Assembly: GCF_011751765.2 (NCBI RefSeq)
Contig: NZ_CP061169.1
Coordinates: 3,100,001 to 3,164,000 of the forward strand
Direction: 5' to 3'
Length of the DNA: 64,000 nt
DNA from: Paramicrobacterium chengjingii
GTDB taxonomy: Bacteria; Actinomycetota; Actinomycetes; Actinomycetales; Microbacteriaceae
Shown: in pieces, positions 32,885 to 41,075 of the stretch
Layout of the letters: each line of letters begins with the position of its first letter
Numbering within the stretch: the stretch's first letter is position 1
Notes under the pieces: generated by a model
The model's input: only the letters and a program-made list of their open reading frames with translations
The model's database searches: none
What the model was told of the DNA's origin: nothing
Translations under genes and position numbers: made by a program

Positions 32885-32934
32885 CTGAGACAGCGGGGCG
32901 CTACCGCTGTGCCCGGCGCCCCTGCATACCTCAG
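32885..32934 (+). promoter_or_regulatory. Potential folded 5' leader (pseudoknot-capable) of the importer mRNA
   Basis: ACAGCGG (32890-32896) pairs with CCGCTGT (32904-32910). The loop GGCGC (32897-32901) can pair with GCGCC (32916-32920), giving an H-type pseudoknot. CTGAG (32885-32889) and CTCAG (32930-32934) could close it. It ends about 35 bp before the GAGGAGAG ribosome site. It matches no riboswitch class I recognise; GC-rich DNA can give such pairings by chance. Confidence 0.3.
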
Positions 32935-32979
32935 ATCGTCATGTCTCTACACCAAAGCATCTCAACGAGGAGAGCACTC

Positions 32980-34044
32980 ATGTCCACTACTCATCAGTTC
33001 TCACGCAGGAACCTGCTGGCGGGCGCCGGTCTTTCCGTCGGCGCCTTCGCACTCGGAACGTCGCTGCTCACCGCCTGCAGCGAGCCGGGTCGCGGTCCCG
33101 CCGGAAAGGGCAACGGCGACGGCACACCGCTCGCGCTTCAACTGGGCTGGCTGATCAACTCCGGCCAGTTCGGTGAAGCAATCGCGCTGTCGAAGGGCTG
33201 GTACGACGAAGCCGGCATCAGCTTCTCGATTAACCCCGGTGGCCCCAGCATCGACGGCATCGCGCTCGTCGCAGCTGGAGAATCGCAGCTCGGCCAGATC
33301 TCGTCGAGCCCGTCACACATGCTCGCTCGCTCGCAGGGTATTCCGGTCAAGGCGTTCGCCGTGTGTGTGCAGGATCACCCGTACGCGTGGCTTTCGAAGC
33401 CCGAAAGTCCCATCGAGAAACCCGAAGATCTCATCGGAAAGACGGTCGGCGGCCCGGCAACATCCGACATTCTGGTCAAGGCACTGCTCGCGGCAAACAA
33501 GATCAGCGAAGACGACGTCGAGTTCGTTGCGACGGGCGAGTCCGTCGCGCCGCTCATGACGGGGAAGATCGATGCCTGGGGAACATGGCTCAACTCGATC
33601 TCGCAGCGCCGTCCTCTCGGAGACGACTTCGTGTCGATGCGTCTCGCCGACAACGGGGTGCCCCTGTACGGATACATCTACTACTCCACAGACGACGTGC
33701 TCGATAAGAAGTCAGACATCGTCAAGGAGTTCACGTCAGCGACGGCGCGCGGCTGGGAGTTCGCCTACGACAACGTCGCCGATGCGGCGAAGGCGACAGT
33801 GGAGATGGCCCCGGAATCGAAGCTCAAAGACATTCAGGACGACGGCGAAGCCATGATGGAGTACGTCTTCACGAAATCCACGGCCGAGAAGGGCTGGGGA
33901 ACGATGGACAAGTCGATCTGGGAGAACCAGATCGCGCTGTGGGACCAGCTCGGCCAGTTCAACTCCGCCGCTCCCACTGTCGATGAGCTCGCCACCTGGG
34001 ACATTCTCGACGCGACGGCCGACTCCCGTCCGAAGCTCGGCTGA
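32980..34044 (+). CDS. NitT/TauT-type ABC solute-binding lipoprotein (NMT1/THI5-like)
   Basis: The protein has 354 residues. The N-terminus carries a twin-arginine signal (SRRNLLAGAGLSVGAFALG) ending in a lipobox (LLTAC), so it is exported folded and lipid-anchored. The mature part matches NMT1/THI5-like proteins: LQLGWLINSGQFGEAIALSK, WYDEAGISFSINPGGPSIDG, QLGQISSSPSHMLARSQGIP and EDLIGKTVGGPATSDILVKA. These bind pyrimidines, sulfonates, nitrate or aromatic acids. The start follows GAGGAGAGCACTC. It is the first gene of importer genes ending in a CoA-transferase, so a carboxylic acid is a reasonable guess for the ligand. Confidence 0.88.
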   Translation: MSTTHQFSRRNLLAGAGLSVGAFALGTSLLTACSEPGRGPAGKGNGDGTPLALQLGWLINSGQFGEAIALSKGWYDEAGISFSINPGGPSIDGIALVAAGESQLGQISSSPSHMLARSQGIPVKAFAVCVQDHPYAWLSKPESPIEKPEDLIGKTVGGPATSDILVKALLAANKISEDDVEFVATGESVAPLMTGKIDAWGTWLNSISQRRPLGDDFVSMRLADNGVPLYGYIYYSTDDVLDKKSDIVKEFTSATARGWEFAYDNVADAAKATVEMAPESKLKDIQDDGEAMMEYVFTKSTAEKGWGTMDKSIWENQIALWDQLGQFNSAAPTVDELATWDILDATADSRPKLG

Positions 34045-34077
34045 GGCTGACCCATGACGGTACAAGAGGAAACGACG

Positions 34078-34842
34078 ATGCAACCAATCAGCATCGATGA
34101 CATCGGCATCACGTTCGACACGACAGACGGTCAAGTCACGGCGCTCGAGGGTGTGTCGACGTCGCTTAACGGTCAGAGTTTCACATCGCTGCTCGGCCCA
34201 TCGGGATGCGGCAAGTCAACGCTGCTTCGCATCATTGCCGATCTTCTCGAACCCACCTCCGGTTCGGTGAGCGTGCTCGGCGAATCGCCGGAGACAGCAC
34301 GCACGAGCCGACACCTCGGCTTCGTGTTTCAAGACGCTGCGCTGTTGCCCTGGCGTGACGCCCTGAAGAACGTGACGCTTCCGCTCGAGATCGGCAATGG
34401 CAAAGTCACGGAAGACGATAAGAAGCGCGGTCGCGAACTTCTCGCGCTCGTCGGGCTCGAGGGTCGCGAAGGCGCATTGCCGTCTCAGCTCTCGGGTGGC
34501 CAGCGGCAGCGGGTCTCCATCGCCAGGGCACTCATCACCAAGCCCAAGGTTCTGCTTATGGATGAGCCGTTCGGCGCCCTTGACGAGATCACGCGCGATC
34601 GCCTCAACGAGGAATTGCTGCGCATCTGGCAGGTAACGAACACGACGATCATCTTTGTCACGCACAGCATCGCCGAGTCAGTCTTTCTCTCGCAACGCGT
34701 CGTGGTGATGTCTGCTCAGCCCGGCCGCATCCGTGATGTCGTCGACATCGACCTGCCCGATGCACGAACCCGCGACGTGCGTGCACTCCCCGAGTTCGCC
34801 GGGTACGTCACCCATCTGCGCAATCTTCTGGAAGGGGTGTGA
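34078..34842 (+). CDS. NitT/TauT-type ABC importer ATP-binding protein
   Basis: The protein has 254 residues. Walker A is GPSGCGKST, the Q-loop VFQDAALLPWRDALKNV, the signature QLSGGQRQRVSIARAL, Walker B VLLMDEPFGALD and the H-loop FVTHSIAESVFLSQRVVVM. All are characteristic of the SsuB/TauB/ThiZ group. The start at MQPISIDDIG has an AGAGGA site; an in-frame ATG at 34054 is the alternative. It energises the permease encoded next. Confidence 0.9.
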   Translation: MQPISIDDIGITFDTTDGQVTALEGVSTSLNGQSFTSLLGPSGCGKSTLLRIIADLLEPTSGSVSVLGESPETARTSRHLGFVFQDAALLPWRDALKNVTLPLEIGNGKVTEDDKKRGRELLALVGLEGREGALPSQLSGGQRQRVSIARALITKPKVLLMDEPFGALDEITRDRLNEELLRIWQVTNTTIIFVTHSIAESVFLSQRVVVMSAQPGRIRDVVDIDLPDARTRDVRALPEFAGYVTHLRNLLEGV

Positions 34843-34848
34843 CCCGAC

Positions 34849-35676
34849 ATGGTTGGAACAAGCACCGAAACCCTCGTCATGGGCGCATCGCGTCGCGGCC
34901 CCAAGACCAAGCCGCGTCGCTCCGCGTTCAAACGCATCGGAGCGCCGCTCCTGGCCGTCGTCGCGCTCGTCGTGCTCTGGCAGATCGTGTGCGTCGTCTT
35001 CAAGGTTCCGTACTACATCGTGCCGTCACCCCTCGAGGTAGGGCAGTCGTTCGGTGAAAACATCTCGACACTCCTGGAGCACTCGGCTCCGACAGTGATC
35101 GAGGCGGGCGCTGGTTTTCTCGTCGGCAACTCGATCGCGATTCTGCTCGCCGTGCTCTTCGTGCATTGGAAAGCAGCTGAAGATGCCCTCATGCCGGTCG
35201 CCGTCTTCATTCAGACGGTGCCGATCGTCGCCATCGCCCCCGTGCTGGTGCTGATGCTCGGAACCGGCTATGCACCGAAGATCGTCATTGCCGCGCTCAT
35301 CTCGTTCTTCCCCACCCTAGTCAACATGGTCAAGGGTTTGAAGGCCGTTGAGAAAGAGCATCTCGAGCTGTTCCGACTGCTGTCTGCGTCGCGCTCTGAG
35401 ACGTTCTGGAAGCTTCGTGTCTTCGCATCGATGCCGTTTCTCTTCTCGTCACTGCGGATCACGGCGACGACGTCGGTGATTGGCGCGATCGTTGCGGAGT
35501 GGATCGGCTCCCAGCGCGGCCTCGGGTACATGATCATTCAGGCGACCTACAACTTCGACACTCCACTGCTGTACGCCACCATGATCATGGCCTCGCTCGT
35601 CGCCGTTGTATTCTTCTCGATCGTCTCGGTGCTTGAACGCCTGTTCGTGACGTGGTCTGCTGAGTCCAAGATGTAA
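34849..35676 (+). CDS. NitT/TauT-type ABC importer permease
   Basis: The protein has 275 residues and about six helices. VPYYIVPSPLEVGQSF precedes the permease domain, as in SsuC/TauC/ThiX. FIQTVPIVAIAPVLVLMLG and the EAA-like loop LFRLLSASRSETFWKLRVFA are typical. SQRGLGYMIIQATYNFDTP closes the domain. It is 6 bp after the ATPase gene, and a CoA-transferase gene follows after about 100 bp. Confidence 0.9.
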   Translation: MVGTSTETLVMGASRRGPKTKPRRSAFKRIGAPLLAVVALVVLWQIVCVVFKVPYYIVPSPLEVGQSFGENISTLLEHSAPTVIEAGAGFLVGNSIAILLAVLFVHWKAAEDALMPVAVFIQTVPIVAIAPVLVLMLGTGYAPKIVIAALISFFPTLVNMVKGLKAVEKEHLELFRLLSASRSETFWKLRVFASMPFLFSSLRITATTSVIGAIVAEWIGSQRGLGYMIIQATYNFDTPLLYATMIMASLVAVVFFSIVSVLERLFVTWSAESKM

Positions 35677-35779
35677 TCACGGGCCCACCGCTTGGGGGTC
35701 GGTGTCCGCCGAGATGGCGCGCACCGGCCCTCAATTCACCACCCGAATACCCCAACCACCGAACACTCAGGAGGACGCG

Positions 35780-36958
35780 ATGTCTCGACCGTTGGATGGC
35801 GTCACCGTCATTGACTTCACTCAGGTGATGCTCGGGCCGTCATGCACGCAGGCTCTCGGCGATTTCGGGGCCGACGTGATCAAGATCGAGCGCCCGGGGT
35901 CGGGCGACCTATCGCGCCGCGGAGTGCTTGCCCACACGGGGGAAGACAATCCTGTCTTCCTCAGTCTCAACCGCAATAAGCGCGGCATCGCCGTTGATCT
36001 TTCGACGGATGCCGGTCGCTCCGTCATTCTCGATTTACTGCGTGATGCCGACGTCGTTGTCAGCAACTTTCGGCCTGGAGTCATGGAACGACTCGGCCTT
36101 GACTACGACACGGTGTCGGCGATCAACCCGCGCATCATCTGGGCAGCGGGCTCGGGATTCGGTCCGTCGGGTCCGTACGCGCACAAGGGCGGGCAAGACA
36201 TTCTTGGGCAGGCGTACTCGGGCGTGATGAAACGATTGGCCGACCCAGAGCATCCTGTGTCGATCTACGCCACACCGATCGCCGACTACACGGCCGGGCA
36301 GCATCTGGTGCAGGGAATTCTGCTCGCTCTTTTGCACCGTGAGAAGACCGGCGAAGGGCAGAAGGTGGAGGTGAGCCTCTACAACTCGATGCTCGCCATG
36401 CAGATGCAAGAGGCGACGACGCGCCTCATGTATGACCAGGAGCTCAATTGGGCATTGATGCCATTGAGCGGATGCTTCCCCACCGCTGATTCGGAGATCG
36501 TGATCGTCGGCGCGTTCAAACCCAATCCGTTGCGCGACATCTGCGCTGCGCTGGAGCTCCCCGATCTGTCGCTCGAAGAGCGGTTCTCGAACCTGGAGCT
36601 GCTGAAAGAAAATCGCCGTGAGATTCGGCAACTCATCGCCGACCGTCTCAAAGAGGGCACGAGCGAACGCTGGCTCGCCGCACTCGAGAAGCACGACGTG
36701 CTGTGCGGGCCGGTGCGCAGCCTCGCCGAGGCGCTGGCCGACCCGCAGACGGCCCACAACAACATGATCATCGAATTTGACGGCGGCAGCGGGCAGATTG
36801 TCAAGACAATTGCGTCACCCATCGCCATGTCGCAGGTGGCACCCGAGATTCGGCACACTCCGCCGCGGTTGGGAGAGCACAGCCGCGAACTGTTGAACGG
36901 GCTCGGCTATGACACGACACGCATCGACGAGCTCGTCGCGAGCGGCGCCGTTCAATAG
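35780..36958 (+). CDS. CaiB/BaiF (family III) CoA-transferase, copy 2
   Basis: The protein has 392 residues. It shares long stretches with the copy at 27.9 kb: DGVTVIDFTQVMLGPSCTQA versus the copy-1 opening, then IERPGSGD, NRNKRGIAVD, GGQDILGQAYSGVM with Asp140, and a C-terminal HTPPRLGEHS. The start MSRPLDGV follows AGGAGGACGCG. Downstream of the importer, it could activate the imported acid to its CoA ester, alone or as a hetero-oligomer with copy 1. Confidence 0.9.
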   Translation: MSRPLDGVTVIDFTQVMLGPSCTQALGDFGADVIKIERPGSGDLSRRGVLAHTGEDNPVFLSLNRNKRGIAVDLSTDAGRSVILDLLRDADVVVSNFRPGVMERLGLDYDTVSAINPRIIWAAGSGFGPSGPYAHKGGQDILGQAYSGVMKRLADPEHPVSIYATPIADYTAGQHLVQGILLALLHREKTGEGQKVEVSLYNSMLAMQMQEATTRLMYDQELNWALMPLSGCFPTADSEIVIVGAFKPNPLRDICAALELPDLSLEERFSNLELLKENRREIRQLIADRLKEGTSERWLAALEKHDVLCGPVRSLAEALADPQTAHNNMIIEFDGGSGQIVKTIASPIAMSQVAPEIRHTPPRLGEHSRELLNGLGYDTTRIDELVASGAVQ

Positions 36959-36995
36959 CGGGCGCGGCTATCCCTCATATATAAGGAGCAACTCA

Positions 36996-37322
36996 GTGGT
37001 TTACGTGATCGGATCGGCGTGCGTCGATGTGAAGGATCTGGGCTGCATAGACGCGTGCCCTGTCGACTGCATTTATCAGGGTGAGCGCACCCTCTACATT
37101 CAGCCTGAGGAGTGCGTGGACTGCGGAGCCTGCGAACCAGTGTGCCCGGTCGAAGCCATCACCTACGTCGATGACGTGGAGCCTGAAGACGAGAAGTTCG
37201 TCGACATCGCGTACGAGCTCTTCGAGAAGGTGGGCTCACCGGGCGGCGCCGACGCGCACGGTCCGGTCGAGGACCATCCGGCGGTCACCGCCCGCCCGCG
37301 AACGGCGCCGGATCCGTCTTGA
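36996..37322 (+). CDS. Seven-iron ferredoxin (FdxA type)
   Basis: The protein has 108 residues and starts with GTG, 7 bp after AAGGAG. The cysteine pattern CVDVKDLGCIDACPVDC supports a 3Fe-4S/4Fe-4S pair with CVDCGACEPVCP, as in actinobacterial FdxA. The acidic C-terminal extension (about residues 60-108) is usual. It carries electrons in the cytoplasm, probably for an oxygenase, P450 or reductase. Whether it serves the CoA-transferase pathway just upstream or is general is unknown. Confidence 0.9.
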   Translation: MVYVIGSACVDVKDLGCIDACPVDCIYQGERTLYIQPEECVDCGACEPVCPVEAITYVDDVEPEDEKFVDIAYELFEKVGSPGGADAHGPVEDHPAVTARPRTAPDPS

Positions 37323-37397
37323 CTGGACGTCGTCACCAGACAGCCTGCGCCGCTTGACGCTGCGAAACGTTACAACTGGTTCCAGGTCGCCTCGCCG

Positions 37398-37934
37398 TCA
37401 CGCGTCGAAGAATTCCGCAGAATCGACCGCGGATTGGGAGCGCATATCGAGTTTGAACCCCTCGTGTGAGGCGACGAATCCGAGCCGCGTGTAGAACCGG
37501 TGGGCGTTGGTTCGGGTCTTGTCGGCAGTCAGTTGAATCATGACGCATCCGCGTCTCTGGGCCTCGCCGATCGCCCACCCGAACATCGCTTGACCAAGCC
37601 CGAGGCCGCGAAAATCGTCGCGCACACGAACCGCCTCAATCTGCGCACGCAAGGCACCGCGACGGGACAGCCCGGGGATGAATGTCAGCTGCATGGTGCC
37701 AACGACTTCACCTCCCGCAACAGCTACAACGAGGAGCTGTCGCGGGTCACCGTCGATGTCATTAAACGCTTCTCGGTACGGTTGCAGATCTGCGTCCGAC
37801 TCAGTTGACTCTCTCGATGCACCCAAAGGGTCGTCGGCGAGAAGCGCTATGATGGCCGAAACGTGATCCATCGACGCGCGACGGAGCTCGATCGCTGTGG
37901 TCGTCAGGGACAGCGTCGCTAAGTGTGTCGTCAC
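37398..37934 (-). CDS. GNAT-family N-acetyltransferase
   Basis: The protein has 178 residues. The acetyl-CoA loop is RDDFRGLGLGQAMFGWAIGE (motif A). The preceding strand AQIEAVRV and the C-terminal NAHRFYTRLGFVASHEGFK (motif B) are typical. It transfers an acetyl group to an amine of unknown nature. It is convergent with the ferredoxin gene and not obviously part of an operon. Confidence 0.87.
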   Translation of the reverse strand: MTTHLATLSLTTTAIELRRASMDHVSAIIALLADDPLGASRESTESDADLQPYREAFNDIDGDPRQLLVVAVAGGEVVGTMQLTFIPGLSRRGALRAQIEAVRVRDDFRGLGLGQAMFGWAIGEAQRRGCVMIQLTADKTRTNAHRFYTRLGFVASHEGFKLDMRSQSAVDSAEFFDA

Positions 37935-38019
37935 ACCCCGAGCCTACAGATCACCGGCAGAAAGCAGGCGTCTCGTCGCGCCAGACGCGCGCGTGCGATC
38001 ACCGACCTCACATGGCCGT

Positions 38020-39819
38020 TCATTGTTGGGAGCCGCCGGACTGCTCCGCCTCGGTCGCGGGCAGCAGCTCCGCGAGCGTCACAACAGCCTCAGCGGGGAT
38101 CATCCCCGTCGTCACCGTTGCAATGTCAAGAAGCGACATCCCCAGGGCTTCGTCTGGCAGCGGCCCGTCAACGATCGGTCCCAGCACCTGCCGCAGAACC
38201 TCGCGTGCGGCCGGGTCGTCGAGAAGCTGCGCGACCGTGCGGGTCGCCACAGGCGACTGTTCCAGGGCCGCGAGCTGCTCAGACGTCAGCTCTGTCTCGG
38301 GCGCCGCCTCTCGGCCGAGAACGAGGTGCTCCGGTGTCACGTCGCCTTGGCGGGGCAGCCCCAGCCGCACGTACTGCTCGTCTGGAGCGTCCGCCCGGCG
38401 CATCGCATCCACGAGCAGACCCGCCATGCGCAGCTCGATCTCGGGGTCGAGGAGCGGATGCTCCTGCTCCGGATCCGTTTCAAGATCGAACAGCAGAGAC
38501 CCGAAGACCGCAGGGTTGGTGGGGGCGATCGCCGGCACCTTGAGCACAGGAACGCCTTTGGAAAAACTCAACGGCGGCACCAGCTCGGCCCGCGTCAGCG
38601 CGGAGATCGGAAATCTGCCGCGCATACTCGTCGGCATCAGCGTGTATTCGGCCAGCGGCTGATTGTCGGGCGTGACCGGCGCCCGCATATACACGTACCG
38701 GCCGTCGGTGACGTTGGCGTGACCGCCATGGATGCCGAAGAGCGCCGTCTCGCGAATGTGATTCTGCTCGGCGATGACGCCGGACAGTGACTGCCCCTGC
38801 ATATCGTCGGTGGCATCCACATCGAACAGGTCAAGCAGCGTCGGACCGAAATCGATCGTCTGCACCAGCTGTTCGCGACGCTGGCCCCGCGCACCGGTCC
38901 GCGGGTCCCAGACGAAGAGCGGTGTGTGGATGGTCTCGTCGTAGAACGGAGGCACGTTCTTGCCCAGCCATTCATGCTCGCCGAGCAGCAGTCCGTGGTC
39001 GGTGCACACGATCAGCATCGTGTCGTGCCACATCTCCCGCTCATCCATGACATCGAGCACGCGCCCGAGCGACGCATCGCACATCGACAGCAGCGCCCGG
39101 TAGCGGGCACGCAGGTGGGCGATATCGTCCTCGCTCTCGGTCACATGCTTGTAGTCGGGCCAGTCGAAGTCACGGCCGGATGCTGTCGCCGGAGCGTCGT
39201 AGAGATCGTGATACTTCTTGTAACTGAAGAACGGCTCATGCGGGTCGAACGTCTCGATCTGCAGCATCCATTTGTCGCTGTCGGCGTTGGTGTCGATGAA
39301 GTGGAGCCCGGCATCGAAGGTGCGCGTCTGCGGGTGGTCTGCCTCGTCGCGCATGTACTGCCGGTTGATCTGATCCTGGCGACGCAGTGGGCGGTTGCTG
39401 GCGTAGGAATCGACGTCGGTCATGTCCGGGTCGGCGACGCGCCCTTTCCACTCGTCGCCCTCTTGTCCGCGGAAGAGCTCGAAGGTGCGGAAGCGCGGAT
39501 GGTATGTCGCTCCGCCGTCCAGCCAGTAGTGCTGATGGTCGGTGACCAGGTGCGTGTATACGCCAGCCCCGCCCAGCATTTCGGGCACCGAGTCATCGAA
39601 GGGCTCAAGCGGACCCCAGCCGCGGTGCAAGAAGTTGTAGCGGCCGGTGTGCATCTCGCGCCGCGCCGGCATGCACGGCATGCTGCCCCCGTAGCAGTTG
39701 TCGAACTGCACGGTGTGGCGGGCAAGTCGCTCGAAATTGGGGGCGTGAACGCCCTCCGCGCCATACGGCGGCAGAAACCGCCGGTTGAGCGTGTCGAACA
39801 GCACGACAATGGCTCTCAT
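38020..39819 (-). CDS. Type I sulfatase (alkaline-phosphatase superfamily)
   Basis: The protein has 599 residues with no signal peptide, so it is cytoplasmic unless exported otherwise. IVVLFDTLNRRFLPPYG gives the first metal site. The modification motif CMPARREMHTGR has Cys49, expected to become formylglycine. Further metal residues lie in CTDHGLLLGEHEWLGK and FETFDPHEPF-like IETFDPHEPF. The last about 130 residues are an unusual extension. The maturation enzyme (FGE) is not in the window. With the GH1 and MFS genes of the same operon it may desulfate an imported glycoside or a choline/sugar sulfate. The ATG follows AGGAGTGATGAG. Confidence 0.88.
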   Translation of the reverse strand: MRAIVVLFDTLNRRFLPPYGAEGVHAPNFERLARHTVQFDNCYGGSMPCMPARREMHTGRYNFLHRGWGPLEPFDDSVPEMLGGAGVYTHLVTDHQHYWLDGGATYHPRFRTFELFRGQEGDEWKGRVADPDMTDVDSYASNRPLRRQDQINRQYMRDEADHPQTRTFDAGLHFIDTNADSDKWMLQIETFDPHEPFFSYKKYHDLYDAPATASGRDFDWPDYKHVTESEDDIAHLRARYRALLSMCDASLGRVLDVMDEREMWHDTMLIVCTDHGLLLGEHEWLGKNVPPFYDETIHTPLFVWDPRTGARGQRREQLVQTIDFGPTLLDLFDVDATDDMQGQSLSGVIAEQNHIRETALFGIHGGHANVTDGRYVYMRAPVTPDNQPLAEYTLMPTSMRGRFPISALTRAELVPPLSFSKGVPVLKVPAIAPTNPAVFGSLLFDLETDPEQEHPLLDPEIELRMAGLLVDAMRRADAPDEQYVRLGLPRQGDVTPEHLVLGREAAPETELTSEQLAALEQSPVATRTVAQLLDDPAAREVLRQVLGPIVDGPLPDEALGMSLLDIATVTTGMIPAEAVVTLAELLPATEAEQSGGSQQ

Positions 39820-39840
39820 CTCATCACTCCTGTCAACCTG

Positions 39841-41073
39841 TCAGCGAACCGATCGAATGCGAAGAACCGTGACGCCGCCGAGCATGATCACGGCGGCGGC
39901 GACGATGTACAGCTGCGAATAGCCCGACACCGCCAGCACGGCCCACCCGATGATCGGCGCGATCGGGAGGTGCTGCGCTGAGTTCGCGATGCCGAGGTCA
40001 CGGGCTCGCGTCGTCTCGTCAGGGAGCAGGTCTGTCAGAAGCGCCTGGTCGACTGAGAGGAACAGCCCGTAACCGAAGCCCAGCAGCACCGCCGCCACAA
40101 GACTGCTCTCCCAACTCGGAAGCAGCGCCAGGACAAGAGCGGCCGCGGCCTGCAACGCCGCTGACACGCACACGAGCATGCGACGCGCCTTCCAACGGTC
40201 GGTCAAGATGCCGCCGGCCCACGACGCGACGGCGCACGCGGCGAGGTAGACGAGGATGAGCACCAGGAGCGCGCCATCCGGGTCGGCGAGGCCGAGCACG
40301 TCAGCGAGGAAGTACAGCAGGTAGGTCGTGCCGACCAGATTTCCCGCGTTGATAAGGACGCGAGACAACGTCGCCCAACCGAAATCACGATAGCCGTGCA
40401 GACGGCGAAGACCGCGTCGCAGCCCGAGCGAGCGTACCGGCGCATCCGCGGGTCGTGGGGGTTCGGAGAAGCCGAACACGAAGGGAAGCGGAGCAAGCAG
40501 TGCGAGGACGGCGATCACCATCCAGCTCCAGCCGACGTCGGGAATCAGCTCGGTGACGATGATCATGCCGGCGGCGAGCGCGATCACCTGCGGAACACCC
40601 ATGGCCGCGGATGCTCGCCCGCGCTGCACGACAGGAACGCGATCGGCGATGAGAGCGGACAGCGAGACGAGAACCGCCGACTGCCCGATCGCGACGATCC
40701 CGAGCAAGATGGCGACGGAGACCACTGATGTTTGGTGGCCCACCCAGGCGAAGGGAATCGTTGCGGTGAGGAACCCGGCGAGCACCCACGTGCGTCGGCG
40801 GCCGAAGCGCGAGCGCGTGCGGTCACAGAGCCATCCGATGATGGGCACGCCAATGACGATGACTCCTGCCATCTCGCCGATGAGGAACGATCCGACGGTC
40901 ACCTTGTTTGTTGCGTCGATGACACTGGCCAGTTTCACCACCATGAACTGCCCGGGAAGCATGACCAGCAGCCAGAACCCGAACCAGGCAAGCGCGAAGC
41001 AGAACAGCCAGACCCGACTGACGGGTGCCGCGGCGACGACTTCGGGGGCCGTCGACTCCGCTCCCGGAGACAT
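39841..41073 (-). CDS. MFS transporter (sugar/glycoside type)
   Basis: The protein has 410 residues and twelve predicted helices. IIGWLCDRTRSRFGRRRTWV is a clear motif A of the GPH/MFS sugar carrier style. The start MSPGAEST lies just past the GH1 stop (2 bp apart); the longer ORF overlaps GH1. Placed between GH1 and sulfatase, it probably imports a glycoside. Confidence 0.86.
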   Translation of the reverse strand: MSPGAESTAPEVVAAAPVSRVWLFCFALAWFGFWLLVMLPGQFMVVKLASVIDATNKVTVGSFLIGEMAGVIVIGVPIIGWLCDRTRSRFGRRRTWVLAGFLTATIPFAWVGHQTSVVSVAILLGIVAIGQSAVLVSLSALIADRVPVVQRGRASAAMGVPQVIALAAGMIIVTELIPDVGWSWMVIAVLALLAPLPFVFGFSEPPRPADAPVRSLGLRRGLRRLHGYRDFGWATLSRVLINAGNLVGTTYLLYFLADVLGLADPDGALLVLILVYLAACAVASWAGGILTDRWKARRMLVCVSAALQAAAALVLALLPSWESSLVAAVLLGFGYGLFLSVDQALLTDLLPDETTRARDLGIANSAQHLPIAPIIGWAVLAVSGYSQLYIVAAAVIMLGGVTVLRIRSVR

Positions 41074-41075
41074 TG

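Larger units (their letters stand above)
32530..32979. other. 450-bp divergent control region of the acyl-CoA locus
   Basis: There is no gene here. The first 210 bp is AT-rich and contains inverted copies of a 22-bp box (32561-32582 and 32717-32738). The second part is GC-rich, with a further inverted repeat (CCGTTCCC at 32749-32756, GGGAACGG at 32774-32781) and a potentially folded leader at 32885-32934 just before the importer genes. Confidence 0.6.

Noticed and set aside
32885..32940. TPP riboswitch ahead of the THI5-like binding protein (CTGAGA and ACCTCAGATC words)
   Set aside because: The order and the remaining conserved TPP elements are not present; the words are isolated matches.
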